Notes: generated from the letters alone by a model not told the origin. Positions 31,271 through 42,454 are shown, counted from the first letter of the stretch. The stretch is DNA of 64,000 bases from Paenibacillus sp. IHBB 10380 (GCF_000949425.1 NZ_CP010976.1:4278001-4342000), one strand, 5' to 3'. Program-made: numbers and translations.

Positions 31271-31965
31271 GATTTACCCTCTCCCTTACGTTTCTCTATA
31301 AATTCGGCATACTCCAAGTCTTCTGGTGTCGTCAACTTGATATTGGTGTAACTTCCTTCTACCACAGCCACAGGAATCCCCATTCGCTCCACTAGCATCG
31401 AATCATCCGTTCCCACAAATCCACATGCCTCTGCATCTTCATGGGCATGAATCAGATCGGACATACGAAAAGTCTGTGGGGTCTGAATAGCCCACAGACT
31501 TTGACGGTCTGGCGTTGCCACAATCGTACCTGCTCCATCCACCTGCTTAATCGTATCCTTCACAGGTACAGCCAGTACCGCTGCTCCTTTACGAATCGCC
31601 ATATCATAACAATCCTGAATATTTAGAGGGTCTATAAACGGTCGCACACCGTCATGCACCATAACCCACTGCGTACGGATCTTCATCAGACCTTTATATA
31701 CAGAATGTTGTCTCTCTCTACCACCCGGAATCACATGCACGACCTTACTCAGCTTGTACTCTCTCAGCCATCGCTGACAACGCTCTACGTCCTCTTCACC
31801 TGTCACCAGGACAATTTCCTGTACTAGTGGCATGTCATTAAATACTTCCAATGTATGGATGATTACGGGCTTCTCCTGCAGCAGTAGGTACTGCTTATTC
31901 TCACGAGTACGCATACGAGAACCTTTGCCCGCTGACACAATGACGACTCCCAGACTGTTGTCCAT
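31267..31965 (-). CDS. ispD: 2-C-methyl-D-erythritol 4-phosphate cytidylyltransferase
   Basis: 232 aa nucleotidyltransferase of the MEP pathway. [24 protein letters not shown] (about 7-30) is the CTP loop, [13 protein letters not shown] (about 105-117) the metal region. I start at ATG 31965 behind AGGAG; an upstream in-frame start at 32037 would add 24 residues through a hairpin. It follows yacL in the Bacillus order. Confidence 0.96.
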   Translation of the reverse strand: MDNSLGVVIVSAGKGSRMRTRENKQYLLLQEKPVIIHTLEVFNDMPLVQEIVLVTGEEDVERCQRWLREYKLSKVVHVIPGGRERQHSVYKGLMKIRTQWVMVHDGVRPFIDPLNIQDCYDMAIRKGAAVLAVPVKDTIKQVDGAGTIVATPDRQSLWAIQTPQTFRMSDLIHAHEDAEACGFVGTDDSMLVERMGIPVAVVEGSYTNIKLTTPEDLEYAEFIEKRKGEGKS

Positions 31966-32076
31966 CGCTATACTCCTGTCTTCTGCTCCCAAGTATAAGA
32001 GGTTGTTCAAAAAGTCAGTAGTCGATTTTCTGAACACACACTATAAGGAAAAATTATTACTTCCATCATACCGTGT

Positions 32077-33165
32077 TTACTGGGCTTTTTCCATCAATTT
32101 CGGTTTCGCAAATATCATCCTACCTGCAGAAGTCTGTAGTACGCTCGTTACAAGCACCTCCATAATCATGCCAATATACTCACGTCCACCTTCCACGACA
32201 ATCATAGTACCGTCATCTAAATAGGCTACACCTTGACCATGTTCTTTACCGTCCTTAATCACCTGCACCATAATCTCTTCACCAGGTAATACAACAGGCT
32301 TCACTGCATTGGCCAAATCATTAATATTTAATACAGATACGCTTTGAAGTTCACATACTTTATTAAGATTGAAGTCATTAGTAACCACTTTACCTTGAAG
32401 TACTTTTGCCAGCTTCACTAGCTTACTATCGACTTCAGATATATCTTCGAAATCTCCTTCATAGATCATAACTCGAATATCTAGTTCTTTTTGAATTTTA
32501 TTCAAAATATCAAGGCCTCTGCGCCCACGATTCCGTTTCAATAAATCGGAAGAATCCGCGATATGCTGCAATTCTTCAAGTACAAATCTAGGAATAACAA
32601 TCGTGCCTTCAATAAACCCCGTTTTACAAATGTCTGCAATCCGTCCATCAATAATGACACTCGTGTCCAGAATTTTGTGTTCCTCTAGCTTTCTTTCATC
32701 AGATAGCTCAGCCCGGCTCCATCTTCCCGATGTCCATAACGTTGCTAATTCTTCCTTTTTGGCCATCCCTACACGAAATCCCATGTAGCCACAGACTAAA
32801 GTGATTCCTACCCCAATCATTTGTCCCACTTTACCTAACCATGCTAAACTTGGATACAGTAGCAGTGCAAGCACAAGTCCCCCTATCAAGCCTACTGCTC
32901 CAGCCGTTAACTCGTTCATAGGCATTTTTGAAAAGGCCCCTATGACATGATGCAATGTGTATGCAACCCTATCTGCGCAAAGGGAGCCTATCAACATAAA
33001 TAAAATAGCGCCCAACATAGCACAGACTAAACTCCCCACGATCGATGATTGTTCACCAAACATATTTATTACCTTTGGGAACGAACTCCCTGCCGTATGA
33101 TACAACGTGTAACCAAACCATGCACCACATAGTCCTATGAATGCTAAAATGGCTTTTTTTAACAT
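32077..33165 (-). CDS. PIN-TRAM domain membrane protein YacL
   Basis: 362 aa, close to the B. subtilis YacL length. Four hydrophobic segments occupy about residues 1-125. A PIN-like nuclease domain begins at [19 protein letters not shown] (about 168-186), with [13 protein letters not shown] near 256; a C-terminal TRAM domain follows ([29 protein letters not shown]). I start at ATG 33165, behind AGGAGGTGAGG; an upstream in-frame codon would add 13 residues. The substrate is not known. It is first of a run into ispD, ispF and gltX. Confidence 0.9.
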   Translation of the reverse strand: MLKKAILAFIGLCGAWFGYTLYHTAGSSFPKVINMFGEQSSIVGSLVCAMLGAILFMLIGSLCADRVAYTLHHVIGAFSKMPMNELTAGAVGLIGGLVLALLLYPSLAWLGKVGQMIGVGITLVCGYMGFRVGMAKKEELATLWTSGRWSRAELSDERKLEEHKILDTSVIIDGRIADICKTGFIEGTIVIPRFVLEELQHIADSSDLLKRNRGRRGLDILNKIQKELDIRVMIYEGDFEDISEVDSKLVKLAKVLQGKVVTNDFNLNKVCELQSVSVLNINDLANAVKPVVLPGEEIMVQVIKDGKEHGQGVAYLDDGTMIVVEGGREYIGMIMEVLVTSVLQTSAGRMIFAKPKLMEKAQ

Positions 33166-33321
33166 AAGTTCCCTCACCTCCTTCTTAAAAATCATAATTG
33201 TCAATCAATTCCTATATTCAGTATGGTCTGTTTTCATGCAACGTAACCCCAATCCCTACATTTTTTATGTGAAGCTTACGTGGAATTTACATTCTATTAA
33301 GAGAAGATGTTTCATTTCTGG

Positions 33322-33351
33322 TTGAAAATAACTAAAAGTCTGGCTTATAAT
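33322..33351 (+). promoter_or_regulatory. promoter of the plus-strand orphan gene
   Basis: Plus-strand TTGAAA (33322-33327) and TATAAT (33346-33351) with an 18-bp spacer, in the divergent gap between yacL and the 131-aa gene. It faces the plus-strand gene. Confidence 0.6.
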
Positions 33352-33386
33352 GAATTCAATTCATAATACTAGAGGTGGTTAGGAAA

Positions 33387-33782
33387 ATGAGCGCTCCAAG
33401 TTTACAAGAATTTCAAGATCAGGTATCCGAACTGTTACTTCGTCACCGTAGCCTATTGGATGTGCTATCAAAGAATGGGCAGAGTAGCGCCTCTGTGAAC
33501 CGTGCTGTCACCAAAGCTATTACCGACTGCGGCTGTATTGAGCTGCATGCCACCAAACAGATCTATGAGCCTGGAATCAATCTTGAAGCGGCTAAGGATG
33601 TTATGGGAAGCCATGTTCATGGACAGTTGTGCGAGAACTGCAAAGAAATTGTTAGTACAGAATTAGGACGTAATTTATTCTATATGTCTGCTCTTTGTAA
33701 CGTGCTAGATATCAATCTGGATAATGTCATTCATCAGGAATCGAAGAAATGCTCGACCCTTGGTCTGTTTAACATGTCTTAA
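33387..33782 (+). CDS. small cysteine-containing protein, MazG-like helical pattern
   Basis: 131 aa, starting at ATG 33387 after AGAGGTGG; the GTG at 33375 overlaps that site. Two cysteine pairs, CGC (48-50) and CENC (82-85), could bind a metal. The helix TELGRNLFYMSALCNVLDINL (about 91-111) resembles the second MazG/dUTPase-fold helix (ELGD..F..SAL...L.I.L), but with Arg in place of the metal-binding Asp. So it may be a catalytically lost relative, which is an inference. I recall similar proteins in Paenibacillus and Bacillus being labelled DUF1573, which I cannot verify. It is the only clear plus-strand gene of the window. Confidence 0.8.
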   Translation: MSAPSLQEFQDQVSELLLRHRSLLDVLSKNGQSSASVNRAVTKAITDCGCIELHATKQIYEPGINLEAAKDVMGSHVHGQLCENCKEIVSTELGRNLFYMSALCNVLDINLDNVIHQESKKCSTLGLFNMS

Positions 33783-33891
33783 GATGTTTTGACAAGGATA
33801 AACGACTTTGTCGTCCCAATAGAATGACCTTCGTTTACCCTTACAAAAGGCCACTATTCTAATTTACAATATTTGTATATATGTATGCAAA

Positions 33892-33939
33892 AAAAAAGCA
33901 TTTATCTCACTGCATGTTGCAGGAAATAAATGCTTTTTA
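33892..33939. terminator. bidirectional terminator between the orphan gene and pssA
   Basis: The stem AAAAAGCATTTAT/ATAAATGCTTTTT has A-run and T-run on either side and lies between two convergent genes, so it can stop transcription from both. Confidence 0.88.
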
Positions 33940-33955
33940 TTTGAATGAAAGTCAT

Positions 33956-34684
33956 TTAGTTATTATCAGAGTGTACCGTTTCTTCCTCAGTTGCTTTATT
34001 ACGACGACGTCTCATTCCTCTTTCCACACTTTGCTTCACACCGTAGACCGCATATACAACCAAAGGAATAAAGATCAGTTTAGAAATTTGTTCTGGAAAA
34101 ATAACTGCAATTGCCACAGCCACTATGATTACTATAGGCGTAAACATAACTGCCTTCTTAGGTAGCCCAACTTTCTTGAAATTAGGGTATCTCACTCGAC
34201 TTACCATTAAATAAGAAAGCAATAACATAGCAATGATCATATAAGTGCCAGAGATCTCTTTGTAGAACAAGGATAATGTAGCAAGCACACCACCCGCAAT
34301 TGGAATTGGTAACCCAACAAAAAATCCAGGAATTCCACGTCGAACATTAAACCGAGCTAAACGGAGCGCTCCACACATCGGGAAAATTGCCGTAACCGTC
34401 CAAGCTAATGAATCAGGCATCCCTTGTAATGTAACCATATACATAATAAGTGCAGGTGCTACACCAAAAGAGATAACGTCCGAGAGAGAATCTAATTCCT
34501 TCCCGAATTCGCTTTGTACATGCAGTGCTCGAGCTAGGCGTCCATCTAAACCGTCCAGCAACATTGCAATAATGACCATGATAGCAGCCATGCTAAATTT
34601 CCCCTGCAGTGCCATCATCATTCCAATCATTCCGAGAAATAGATTACCTAAGGTAAACATATTCGGAATAGACTTTGTTATCAT
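33956..34684 (-). CDS. pssA: CDP-diacylglycerol--serine O-phosphatidyltransferase
   Basis: 242 aa membrane enzyme making phosphatidylserine. The CDP-alcohol phosphotransferase motif is present as DGLDGRLARALHVQSEFGKELDSLSD (about 44-69; six conserved acidic/Gly positions kept). Seven or so hydrophobic segments are visible and the tail after about 220 is charged (RRRRNKATEEE). It lies between disA and the plus-strand gene, an arrangement not present in B. subtilis. Confidence 0.93.
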   Translation of the reverse strand: MITKSIPNMFTLGNLFLGMIGMMMALQGKFSMAAIMVIIAMLLDGLDGRLARALHVQSEFGKELDSLSDVISFGVAPALIMYMVTLQGMPDSLAWTVTAIFPMCGALRLARFNVRRGIPGFFVGLPIPIAGGVLATLSLFYKEISGTYMIIAMLLLSYLMVSRVRYPNFKKVGLPKKAVMFTPIVIIVAVAIAVIFPEQISKLIFIPLVVYAVYGVKQSVERGMRRRRNKATEEETVHSDNN

Positions 34685-34737
34685 CTCTTCACCTCAAATA
34701 TCATATTGCCCCATATCATCCATTGATTGTAGGTTAT

Positions 34738-35814
34738 TTACACTTGCCTGTCAATGAATACTTGCTCTTGTAAGCGCATTAAACCTTCCTTGATATTCCT
34801 TGCCCTAACCTCACCGATTCCATCAACTTCATCCAATTCATCCACAGTAGCCATCATGATATGAGGCAGTTGTTCGAAGCGTTCCAGAAGGTTATGGATG
34901 ATCACATTAGGGAGTCGTGGAATCTTATTTAACACTCTGTACCCCCGCGGCACAATCGACTCCTCCGACACAGCAGACACTGGGTAACCAAGCAAACGGA
35001 CAATATAGTTAATATCAAGCAATTCATCATTAGAAGCACGCTTTAAGCCTGCAATAATCTCACGAATTTTGTCTTCATCATCCACTTTTGCATAATCTTT
35101 ATATAACAACCAAGCTTCGACTTCCATGTTGCTAACTAATTCATCTAGCTGCATGCTTATAAGGCGTCCTTCATTTCCTAGCTCTGTGATATATCTTTTG
35201 ATCTCTGTCTTAATTCGCAGCACCATTTCAACCCGTTGAATCACGTTAACAACTTCGGGAATAGTTACCAATTCTTCGAATTCAGAAGCAGACAAATTCG
35301 TTAATGACTGGTTTAATACAGACCTGTATTTCTCCAACGTCTGAATCGCTTGATTAGCTTTGGTCAGAATCACACCGATCTCTTTGAGTGAATAACGAAT
35401 CGAACCTTGATATAGCGTAATAATATTACGCCTCTGTGAGATGGAGACCACTAATTTATCCGTTTGTTTAGCAACTCGCTCTGCAGTTCTATGTCTGATT
35501 CCCGTCTCTGAAGATGCAATAGAGGATTCAGGGATAAGCTGCGTATTTGCATAAAGGATACGCTTCAAGTCCTCACTTAGTATTATGGCGCCATCCATCT
35601 TTGCTAACTCATATAAATAATTGGGTGAGAAATCACAATTGATTGAGAACCCACCATCCACGACCTCCATAACTTCAGGGCTATAGCCTACAACAATGAG
35701 TGCGCCTGTCTTAGCCCGCAGTACATTCTCCAAACCATCCCTGAAGGCTGTTCCCGGCGCCACTAACCTGAGTAAATCATTCATTTTATCTAACTGATTC
35801 GCTGCTTCTTTCAT
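34738..35814 (-). CDS. disA: DNA integrity scanning diadenylate cyclase DisA
   Basis: 358 aa. DisA makes c-di-AMP and slides on DNA, pausing at damage. The DAC domain is at the N-terminus with DGAIILS (about 74-80) and the [11 protein letters not shown] block ([15 protein letters not shown], about 104-118), both needed for catalysis. A central helical spine and a C-terminal helix-hairpin-helix ([15 protein letters not shown], about 330-344) follow. It lies 13 bp from radA. Confidence 0.97.
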   Translation of the reverse strand: MKEAANQLDKMNDLLRLVAPGTAFRDGLENVLRAKTGALIVVGYSPEVMEVVDGGFSINCDFSPNYLYELAKMDGAIILSEDLKRILYANTQLIPESSIASSETGIRHRTAERVAKQTDKLVVSISQRRNIITLYQGSIRYSLKEIGVILTKANQAIQTLEKYRSVLNQSLTNLSASEFEELVTIPEVVNVIQRVEMVLRIKTEIKRYITELGNEGRLISMQLDELVSNMEVEAWLLYKDYAKVDDEDKIREIIAGLKRASNDELLDINYIVRLLGYPVSAVSEESIVPRGYRVLNKIPRLPNVIIHNLLERFEQLPHIMMATVDELDEVDGIGEVRARNIKEGLMRLQEQVFIDRQV

Positions 35815-35827
35815 CCTTATATTCCCC

Positions 35828-37195
35828 CTAATCTAACGCAACCGATAATGCCTTTGCTACAGTAGTAACTCCGACAAGTTCTATTCCTTTGGGATGCTTC
35901 CATCCTTTTAAGCTTTTCTCCGGTAAAATAACTCTCTTAAACCCTAACTTCTCAGCTTCCTTCACCCGTTGCTCGGCACGAGATACACCTCTGACTTCCC
36001 CTGTTAATCCCACTTCTCCAAAAAAGACATCATAGGGTTTTGTCGGTAAATCGCGAAAACTGGAGGCAATGCTGACTGCAATCGCCAAATCTACTGCAGG
36101 TTCATCAAGCTTCACACCACCCGCAACGTTTAGATAAGCATCTTGATTCTGAAGAAACATGCCCATTCTTTTCTCTAATACAGCAATAATGAGTCCCATT
36201 CGATGATGATCTATTCCGGTACACATGCGTCTTGGGGATGGAAAATGAGTAGGTGTAATCAGTGCCTGCAACTCCACGAGTACAGGCCTTGTTCCTTCGA
36301 CACTAGCCACGACTGTTGAACCAGCTACGCCAAGGGGACGCTCTGAGAGAAATAGCTCTGATGGGTTCTCTACCTCAGTTAACCCCACCTCACCCATTTC
36401 AAAAATACCAATTTCATTCGTTGAGCCAAACCGATTCTTAACGGCTCTCAGCAATCTATAAGTATGATGACGTTCTCCTTCAAAATAAAGAACGCAGTCT
36501 ACCATGTGCTCAAGCATTCTAGGTCCTGCAATAGCACCTTCCTTGGTCACATGACCCACTAATACCGTAGCAATACCCATACCTTTAGAGACACGCATAA
36601 ATCGAGCTGTACATTCCCTTACTTGAGATACACTACCTGGTGCACTGGTGACTTCAGGTAAATAAACAGTCTGAATAGAATCAATAACTAAAAATTGAGG
36701 TTGAATACTTTCAATAGCTTCTTCTATAGCTTCCATATTCGTTTCACATAATACGTACAGCTCAGGAGAGAGCGCACCTAATCGATCAGCGCGTAATTTC
36801 GTTTGTCGTACCGATTCTTCCCCTGATATATAAAGTACCCGTAGGCCTGATATTGATAAAGAATGTGAAGTTTGAAGTAATAAAGTCGACTTTCCTATCC
36901 CGGGATCACCACCTACTAGAACAAGTGAACCTGGAACAATGCCTCCACCTAATACCCGATTCAATTCACCAATACCGGTATCCACTCTGTCTTCTTTACT
37001 GCTCTCTATATTTATGATGGAGAGCGGCTTTTCTTTACTCTGAAAAATAGAAGAATTCATGCCTTGTGTCTTAACGACTACCGTAGACTCTTCTACCATT
37101 GAATTCCAAGCCTGACACCCCGGGCATTTACCATACCATTTTGGAGTTTCATATCCACATTCACTACAAAAAAACTTTGTTTTACCTTTAGCCAT
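35828..37195 (-). CDS. radA: DNA repair protein RadA
   Basis: 455 aa. RadA/Sms is a RecA-like branch-migration helicase. The N-terminal zinc finger CSECG...CPGC (about 10-30) is followed by the Walker [13 protein letters not shown] (about 95-106), the diagnostic KNRFG motif (about 253-257) and a C-terminal LonC-like domain. I start at ATG 37195 behind GAAGGAG; a start five codons upstream is less likely. It follows a terminator after clpC, so it probably has its own promoter; only weak boxes are seen in 37250-37330. Confidence 0.96.
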   Translation of the reverse strand: MAKGKTKFFCSECGYETPKWYGKCPGCQAWNSMVEESTVVVKTQGMNSSIFQSKEKPLSIINIESSKEDRVDTGIGELNRVLGGGIVPGSLVLVGGDPGIGKSTLLLQTSHSLSISGLRVLYISGEESVRQTKLRADRLGALSPELYVLCETNMEAIEEAIESIQPQFLVIDSIQTVYLPEVTSAPGSVSQVRECTARFMRVSKGMGIATVLVGHVTKEGAIAGPRMLEHMVDCVLYFEGERHHTYRLLRAVKNRFGSTNEIGIFEMGEVGLTEVENPSELFLSERPLGVAGSTVVASVEGTRPVLVELQALITPTHFPSPRRMCTGIDHHRMGLIIAVLEKRMGMFLQNQDAYLNVAGGVKLDEPAVDLAIAVSIASSFRDLPTKPYDVFFGEVGLTGEVRGVSRAEQRVKEAEKLGFKRVILPEKSLKGWKHPKGIELVGVTTVAKALSVALD

Positions 37196-37400
37196 GGATG
37201 TCTCCTTCATTAAAATACATAAACTTCGCTAATTCTATCCACATTCATTTCGAATATGCATTATTAAAAGTTTACCATTTATAAATATTTATCGTAAGGT
37301 ATTATCAAAAAGTTTACAGTAGCTTGATTAAAGCTGCAAGAAGGGGCCTTTATATCTACTAATAATGCTCTCTTATGTTCATAATCATGTAATAAATATT

Positions 37401-37435
37401 AAAAAGGGGCAACACCCACAAGCAGGTATTGCCCT
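37401..37435 (-). terminator. intrinsic terminator after clpC
   Basis: 10-bp stem GGGCAATACC/GGTGTTGCCC followed by CTTTTTA on the minus strand. It ends the ctsR-mcsA-mcsB-clpC transcript. Confidence 0.85.
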
Positions 37436-37447
37436 TCGTTATTTATA

Positions 37448-39910
37448 TCATTCAGATACAGGAGTATCGAGTAATTCTGTTCTACGATCTTGCTTCTCAA
37501 CTGTTAAACCATTCTCGCCTTCATCAATAATAAGGGAGTCACCTTTACTGATATTTCCTGTTAGAAGCTCTTCGGACAAACGATCCTCAATATGCTTTTG
37601 AATCGCCCGACGAAGGGGTCTTGCACCGAATGCCTGATCATAACCTTCTTTTGCCAAGAAGGCTTTAGCTTTATCGGTTAACGTGAAGTCAACCTCATGT
37701 TCACGCAGACGTTTACGTAACACTTCTGACATGAGCGTAACAATCTCTGCAATATGTTTTTGTTCTAAGGAATGGAATACGATAATTTCATCGATCCGGT
37801 TCAGGAATTCTGGACGGAAGCTCTTCTTAAGCTCTCCCATCACTTTATCTTTCATATTACCATAATCAGCACCACCGTCTTGTACAGCAGTGAAACCTAA
37901 AGTTGAATTTTTCTTGATTGCTTCGGCACCTACGTTAGATGTCATCACGATTAATGTATTACGGAAATCAACTACACGGCCTTTGGAATCCGTTAAACGA
38001 CCATCCTCTAGTACTTGAAGCAATATATTGAACACTTCAGGGTGAGCCTTCTCGATCTCATCCAATAGTACAACAGAATAGGGTTTACGACGTACCTTCT
38101 CTGTTAATTGACCGCCCTCTTCATAACCAACATATCCTGGAGGCGCTCCAACCAAGCGCGATGTTGAATGCTTCTCCATATATTCAGACATATCAATCCG
38201 AATTACAGAATTCTCATCACCGAACATAGCTTCAGCCAAAGCGCGAGCTAGTTCTGTTTTACCTACACCTGTAGGACCTAAGAATATAAATGAACCAATA
38301 GGACGCTTAGGATCTTTAAGTCCAGCACGAGCGCGACGAATCGCACGGCTTACTGCTTTAACTGCTTCATCTTGACCTACAAGACGTTCATGCAGAATGG
38401 ACTCCATATTAAGGAGACGTGCTGTCTCTTCTTCCTTGAGCTTACTTACCGGGATTCCTGTCCAGCTAGCAACCACTTGAGCAATATCCTCAGGAGTTAC
38501 TTCTGAGTCCGTACTTCCTTGCTTCTCTTTCCATTGGTTCTTCGTAACATCAAGCTCTTCGCGAATTTTTTGTTCTGTATCACGTAGAGCAGCTGCCTTT
38601 TCAAATTCTTGGCTTTGTACAGAAGCATCCTTTTCCTTACGTATATCTTCCAAGCGACTTTCCAATTCCTTCAGATTGGGTGGGATAGTGTACGAATGAA
38701 GTCGTACCTTCGATCCAGCCTCATCAATTAAATCAATAGCTTTATCCGGTAGAAAGCGATCTGGAATATAACGATCTGACAACTTAACAGCTTCTACAAT
38801 CGCTTCATCCGTAATTTTTACACGGTGATGCGCTTCATAACGATCACGCAAACCAAATAGAATTTGAATAGCTTCTTCTGGAGAGGGTTGATCTACTGTA
38901 ATCGGTTGGAAACGACGCTCCAATGCTGCATCTTTCTCAATATATTTACGATACTCGTCAAGGGTGGTAGCACCAATACATTGCAGTTCCCCACGAGCAA
39001 GCGAAGGTTTCAGTATGTTAGAAGCATCAATTGCGCCTTCAGCACCGCCTGCACCAATCAATGTATGCAATTCATCAATGAAAAGAATAATATTACCTGC
39101 TTGGCGAATCTCATCCATAATCTTTTTGAGGCGATCTTCAAATTCACCACGATACTTTGTACCTGCTACAACAGATCCCATATCGAGGGTCATGACACGT
39201 TTATCACGCAATGTTTCTGGAATTTCATTATTAATGATTTTTTGAGCAAGTCCTTCAGCAATCGCCGTTTTACCAACCCCTGGTTCCCCAATTAGAACTG
39301 GATTGTTCTTCGTCCGACGACTCAATACCTGAATAACTCTTTCGATTTCCTTGCTCCGTCCAATAACTGGGTCTAAGTTACCTTCTTTAGCATACGCCGT
39401 TAAATCACGCGCTAAACTGTCGAGAGTCGGCGTGCTTACATTAGCTTGTGTACCGTTATGATTGGATACAGCTTCGCTGCTACCCAAGAGTTGAAGCACT
39501 TGTTGACGTGCTTTGTTTAAGCTAATTCCTAGATTATTCAGTACACGTGCTGCCACACCTTCTCCTTCACGGATCAGACCTAGCAGAATATGTTCTGTTC
39601 CAACATAGGTGTGTCCCAGTTTACGGGCCTCATCCATAGAAAGTTCAATAACCTTCTTAGCACGGGGAGTATAAGCGATATTCGTTGGTTGTTCTTGACC
39701 TCGTCCAATGAGTGTCTCCACTTCATCTTGAATTTTCTCAAGCCCCAGACCAAGTCCAATTAAAGCCTTGGCTGCAATGCCATCTCCTTCACGAATAAGA
39801 CCAAGCAAAATATGTTCTGTTCCTATATTATTATGTCCTAAACGAACAGCCTCTTCCTGAGCCAAAGCCAGCACCTTTTGCGCACGTTCCGTAAATCTTC
39901 CAAACATCAT
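37448..39910 (-). CDS. clpC: ATP-dependent Clp protease ATP-binding subunit ClpC
   Basis: 820 aa. ClpC unfolds proteins for ClpP, including McsB-arginine-phosphorylated ones. Double Clp N-domain at 1-150 (two repeats [19 protein letters not shown] and [19 protein letters not shown]), AAA1 Walker [14 protein letters not shown] (about 207-219), a UVR-type middle domain (about 410-460) and AAA2 [16 protein letters not shown] (about 546-561). The C-terminus carries the ClpP-type VGF-containing region less clearly. The start [14 protein letters not shown] matches Bacillus. Confidence 0.98.
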   Translation of the reverse strand: MMFGRFTERAQKVLALAQEEAVRLGHNNIGTEHILLGLIREGDGIAAKALIGLGLGLEKIQDEVETLIGRGQEQPTNIAYTPRAKKVIELSMDEARKLGHTYVGTEHILLGLIREGEGVAARVLNNLGISLNKARQQVLQLLGSSEAVSNHNGTQANVSTPTLDSLARDLTAYAKEGNLDPVIGRSKEIERVIQVLSRRTKNNPVLIGEPGVGKTAIAEGLAQKIINNEIPETLRDKRVMTLDMGSVVAGTKYRGEFEDRLKKIMDEIRQAGNIILFIDELHTLIGAGGAEGAIDASNILKPSLARGELQCIGATTLDEYRKYIEKDAALERRFQPITVDQPSPEEAIQILFGLRDRYEAHHRVKITDEAIVEAVKLSDRYIPDRFLPDKAIDLIDEAGSKVRLHSYTIPPNLKELESRLEDIRKEKDASVQSQEFEKAAALRDTEQKIREELDVTKNQWKEKQGSTDSEVTPEDIAQVVASWTGIPVSKLKEEETARLLNMESILHERLVGQDEAVKAVSRAIRRARAGLKDPKRPIGSFIFLGPTGVGKTELARALAEAMFGDENSVIRIDMSEYMEKHSTSRLVGAPPGYVGYEEGGQLTEKVRRKPYSVVLLDEIEKAHPEVFNILLQVLEDGRLTDSKGRVVDFRNTLIVMTSNVGAEAIKKNSTLGFTAVQDGGADYGNMKDKVMGELKKSFRPEFLNRIDEIIVFHSLEQKHIAEIVTLMSEVLRKRLREHEVDFTLTDKAKAFLAKEGYDQAFGARPLRRAIQKHIEDRLSEELLTGNISKGDSLIIDEGENGLTVEKQDRRTELLDTPVSE

Positions 39911-39971
39911 AATCCCCTACACCTCCATGAGTTTTGATACCTTTGTACTTCTAAGCAATACTTATATCGTA

Positions 39972-41039
39972 TTAAGAATGTGGTGCACCTAACTTTTCAC
40001 GAATCAATCTCGCGCGATACATATCTCGTTCCTCTAAATTCATTTCTTCACCGAATGTTTTTTGTAGAAATCCTTGTTGTGTCATCACATTCAATTCATT
40101 CATCATTGGGATGGACGGACCTTCAATGATCCCCAAATCAACACCAAGTCTCACATCAGATAAACGTTGCGCTGCCTCTTTAGAATCCAATATTTCCGCA
40201 AATAGCAGAATACCATACGATCGTTTAACACGATCCTTGATTCGCAGCTTAGACTCATTCAGCAATCTCTGCCTAGCATTCTTCTCGTGTTCGATAATTT
40301 GCATTACTACATTGTGTAAATTATCGATGATTTCAATTTCAGTCTGACCCAGTGTAATCTGGTTGGATATTTGAAAAATATTACCTGCGGCTTCACTACC
40401 CTCACCATAAATACCTCTTACGGTTAATCCTACTTGGGATACAGCAGAGAGAATTCTGTTAATTTGTTGAGTCATTACAAGTGCAGGTAAATGCATCATA
40501 ACAGATGCTCTTAGACCTGTTCCAACATTTGTCGGACAACTTGTGAGATAGCCTCTTTTACCATCAAAAGCATAATCTATATGAGCTTCAAACAAATCAT
40601 CTATAGCGGTTGCTTTCTCCCAAGCTTCGCGGACTTGGAATCCAGGATACAAACATTGAATGCGCAAATGATCTTCTTCGTTAATCATAATACTTACGGA
40701 TTCATCTTCACTAAGAATAACAGCCCCATTTTGCGACTCGTTAGCAAGACTAGGACTAATGAGATGCTTCTCCACAAGTACCTTTTTATCTAGTGAAGTA
40801 ATTTCGTTTAAGGTTATCATATGAAAGGTTCCAAAAGAATGAAGATCTTCATACGTCTTCATATCTGTTAGAAGCTCCAACACTTCCATCGACTGCTCAC
40901 TTGTGGCAAGCAATGGAAAAGGAATTTGCTGCAAATTACGTGCAACCCGAACACGGCTGCTGATGGCAATCTCGGAATCATTTGCGTTACCGAGCATCCA
41001 GTCACTAAGAGCTTTTTCTGTAAACCGGAGATTTGGCAT
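39972..41039 (-). CDS. mcsB: protein arginine kinase McsB
   Basis: 355 aa. McsB phosphorylates arginines on CtsR and misfolded proteins, marking them for ClpCP. The ATP:guanido kinase fold is seen in SSRVRVARNLQQIPFP (about 27-42), TSCPTNVGTGLRASVMMHLPAL (about 165-186) and RGIYGEGSEA (about 206-215). The nucleophile-type Cys is at the CPTNVGT motif. Start at ATG 41039 or the GTG just before (41042); both share one GGAGG site. It follows mcsA. Confidence 0.96.
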   Translation of the reverse strand: MPNLRFTEKALSDWMLGNANDSEIAISSRVRVARNLQQIPFPLLATSEQSMEVLELLTDMKTYEDLHSFGTFHMITLNEITSLDKKVLVEKHLISPSLANESQNGAVILSEDESVSIMINEEDHLRIQCLYPGFQVREAWEKATAIDDLFEAHIDYAFDGKRGYLTSCPTNVGTGLRASVMMHLPALVMTQQINRILSAVSQVGLTVRGIYGEGSEAAGNIFQISNQITLGQTEIEIIDNLHNVVMQIIEHEKNARQRLLNESKLRIKDRVKRSYGILLFAEILDSKEAAQRLSDVRLGVDLGIIEGPSIPMMNELNVMTQQGFLQKTFGEEMNLEERDMYRARLIREKLGAPHS

Positions 41040-41059
41040 CACGCATCATTCCTCCTTCT

Positions 41060-41584
41060 TCATTGTTCGGATATTTCTTTCTCAAGCTCTCTAATCTGAT
41101 CTCGAAGGTTTGCTGCCTCTTCAAATTCTTCCTGTACAATACGTTGCTGTAGCTCATGCTTTAGCTCATCCAGCTTACGTTTCACCTGGATCTTGGCGCC
41201 GCCTCGCTTCGGTATTTTACCAACATGCTCCGTACTGCCATGAACTCTTTTGAATAAAGGATCTAGACGATTATCAAAATATTTATAACATGAGCTACAA
41301 CCAAATCGCCCAGTCTTACTAAATTGAGTATACGTCATCCCACATTCTTCGCAACGAAGTGATTGAGCCGCTTGTGAGGTACCTGACTGAATCTTACTCG
41401 CTGTGTCGAAATCAATGAGTCCTGACAGCAAACTGTGAATAGAAAATCCACCTGCTGCTCCAGGAATATTCTCACCTTTCTCCCGCGCACAGCTCTCACA
41501 AATATGAAATTCCGTCTTCTCTCCATTTACAATCTTCGTAAAATGAAGAGTAGCGGGTTTAATTCCGCATTCTTGACAAAGCAT
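41060..41584 (-). CDS. mcsA: McsA, activator of McsB
   Basis: 174 aa. McsA binds zinc and stimulates McsB kinase. Four CxxC pairs are visible: CQEC (3-6), CESC (29-32), CEEC (78-81), CSSC (95-98). A UVR domain lies at the C-terminus (RIVQEEFEEAANLRDQIRELE, about 148-168). It is between ctsR and mcsB. Confidence 0.96.
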   Translation of the reverse strand: MLCQECGIKPATLHFTKIVNGEKTEFHICESCAREKGENIPGAAGGFSIHSLLSGLIDFDTASKIQSGTSQAAQSLRCEECGMTYTQFSKTGRFGCSSCYKYFDNRLDPLFKRVHGSTEHVGKIPKRGGAKIQVKRKLDELKHELQQRIVQEEFEEAANLRDQIRELEKEISEQ

Positions 41585-41611
41585 TTCGATGTACCTCCTT
41601 GTCTTAGCAGG

Positions 41612-42073
41612 CTATTTACCTAATAAAGAGATCAGCATCGCTTTCATTATTCTGGCACGGATCTCGTCCCGGTAAGGAAGCTTTATCATAAGACATTCTC
41701 TTGAAATCGCTGCGCGCATCAAGTTAGCTTCACGTTTGCTTAAAAAGCAGGATCCCTCAAGCTGATAGATTAATCCTTCCGCCATCGTCTGATCGATGCC
41801 TTCACCAATGGTCTGACGGAGATGGGTGTGCAGTCCCGAATGCTCAGGAAGATCAATTCTCTGTATGCGAATATAACCTCCACCACCCCTTTTACTCTCC
41901 ACGAGATAGCCCTTCTCCAACGTAAAACGAGTACTGATGACATAATTGATCTGCGATGGTACACAGGAGAATTTATCTGCCAGATCGTTGCGCTGAATTT
42001 CTATTGTTCCTTCGGGACTTTCATGCAGAATATTCTTCAGATATTGTTCTATAATATCGGAGATATTGCGCAT
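41612..42073 (-). CDS. ctsR: transcriptional repressor CtsR
   Basis: 153 aa. CtsR represses clp and its own operon at normal temperature. The winged HTH with the conserved Gly-rich wing is ESKRGGGGYIRIQRIDL (about 57-73), preceded by FSCVPSQINYVISTRFT. I start at ATG 42073, seven bases after GGAGG; the GTG at 42076 is closer. Autoregulation is supported by a CtsR box at 42256-42272. Confidence 0.96.
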   Translation of the reverse strand: MRNISDIIEQYLKNILHESPEGTIEIQRNDLADKFSCVPSQINYVISTRFTLEKGYLVESKRGGGGYIRIQRIDLPEHSGLHTHLRQTIGEGIDQTMAEGLIYQLEGSCFLSKREANLMRAAISRECLMIKLPYRDEIRARIMKAMLISLLGK

Positions 42074-42255
42074 CACTCATCCTCCACTGTTTGAAACGTT
42101 AACCTGAGATGGACCACATCATGTTAAAACATACCTACAAATGATTTACCCAAAAAGAATGAGTCGCGAAAACTTGCCACTGATCTAATTGAGACGCATA
42201 TATAGCATGTGTATTTCAGGTTATTGAAACAAATCATTATTTCAACACTGTTGAC

Positions 42256-42272
42256 TTTGACTTTCTTTGACT
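42256..42272 (-). promoter_or_regulatory. CtsR operator
   Basis: Minus-strand AGTCAAAGAAAGTCAAA is a full match to the published heptad consensus (A/G)GTCAAAnAn(A/G)GTCAAA. A further GTCAA follows. It covers the predicted start site of the ctsR operon, just downstream of the -10, as expected for repression. Confidence 0.92.
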
Positions 42273-42280
42273 TTGTTAAT

Positions 42281-42308
42281 ATTATATCATATTTTTTTAT
42301 TTTGCCAA
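42281..42308 (-). promoter_or_regulatory. sigma-A promoter of the ctsR-clpC operon
   Basis: Minus-strand TTGGCA (42303-42308) and TATAAT (42281-42286) separated by 16 bp, overlapping the CtsR operator. The gap 42074-42417 otherwise holds an AT-rich stretch. Confidence 0.85.
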
Positions 42309-42417
42309 GAGGTGGGGTTAATTTTAGTGTGGACCTAAATATACAAAAGTATTCTAATAATAATGAAGGGTTTGCTTAAAATTTGATATCCTAACGTAAC
42401 TTTGTATAAATATATAG

Positions 42418-42454
42418 AAAAAAACCACTGTTGATAAAATCAACAGTGGTTTTT
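42418..42454 (-). terminator. intrinsic terminator of the rRNA operon
   Basis: 13-bp stem (AAACCACTGTTGA and its complement) with a short loop and T-run, directly after 5S rRNA. It separates the rRNA operon from the ctsR promoter about 110 bp away. Confidence 0.9.

Noticed and set aside
31996..32045. TTGTTCAAAAAGTC...GATTTTCTGAAC imperfect inverted repeat between ispD and yacL, similar to ends of some insertion sequences
   Set aside because: No transposase, no second end and no target duplication in the window; it is more simply a hairpin between two genes.
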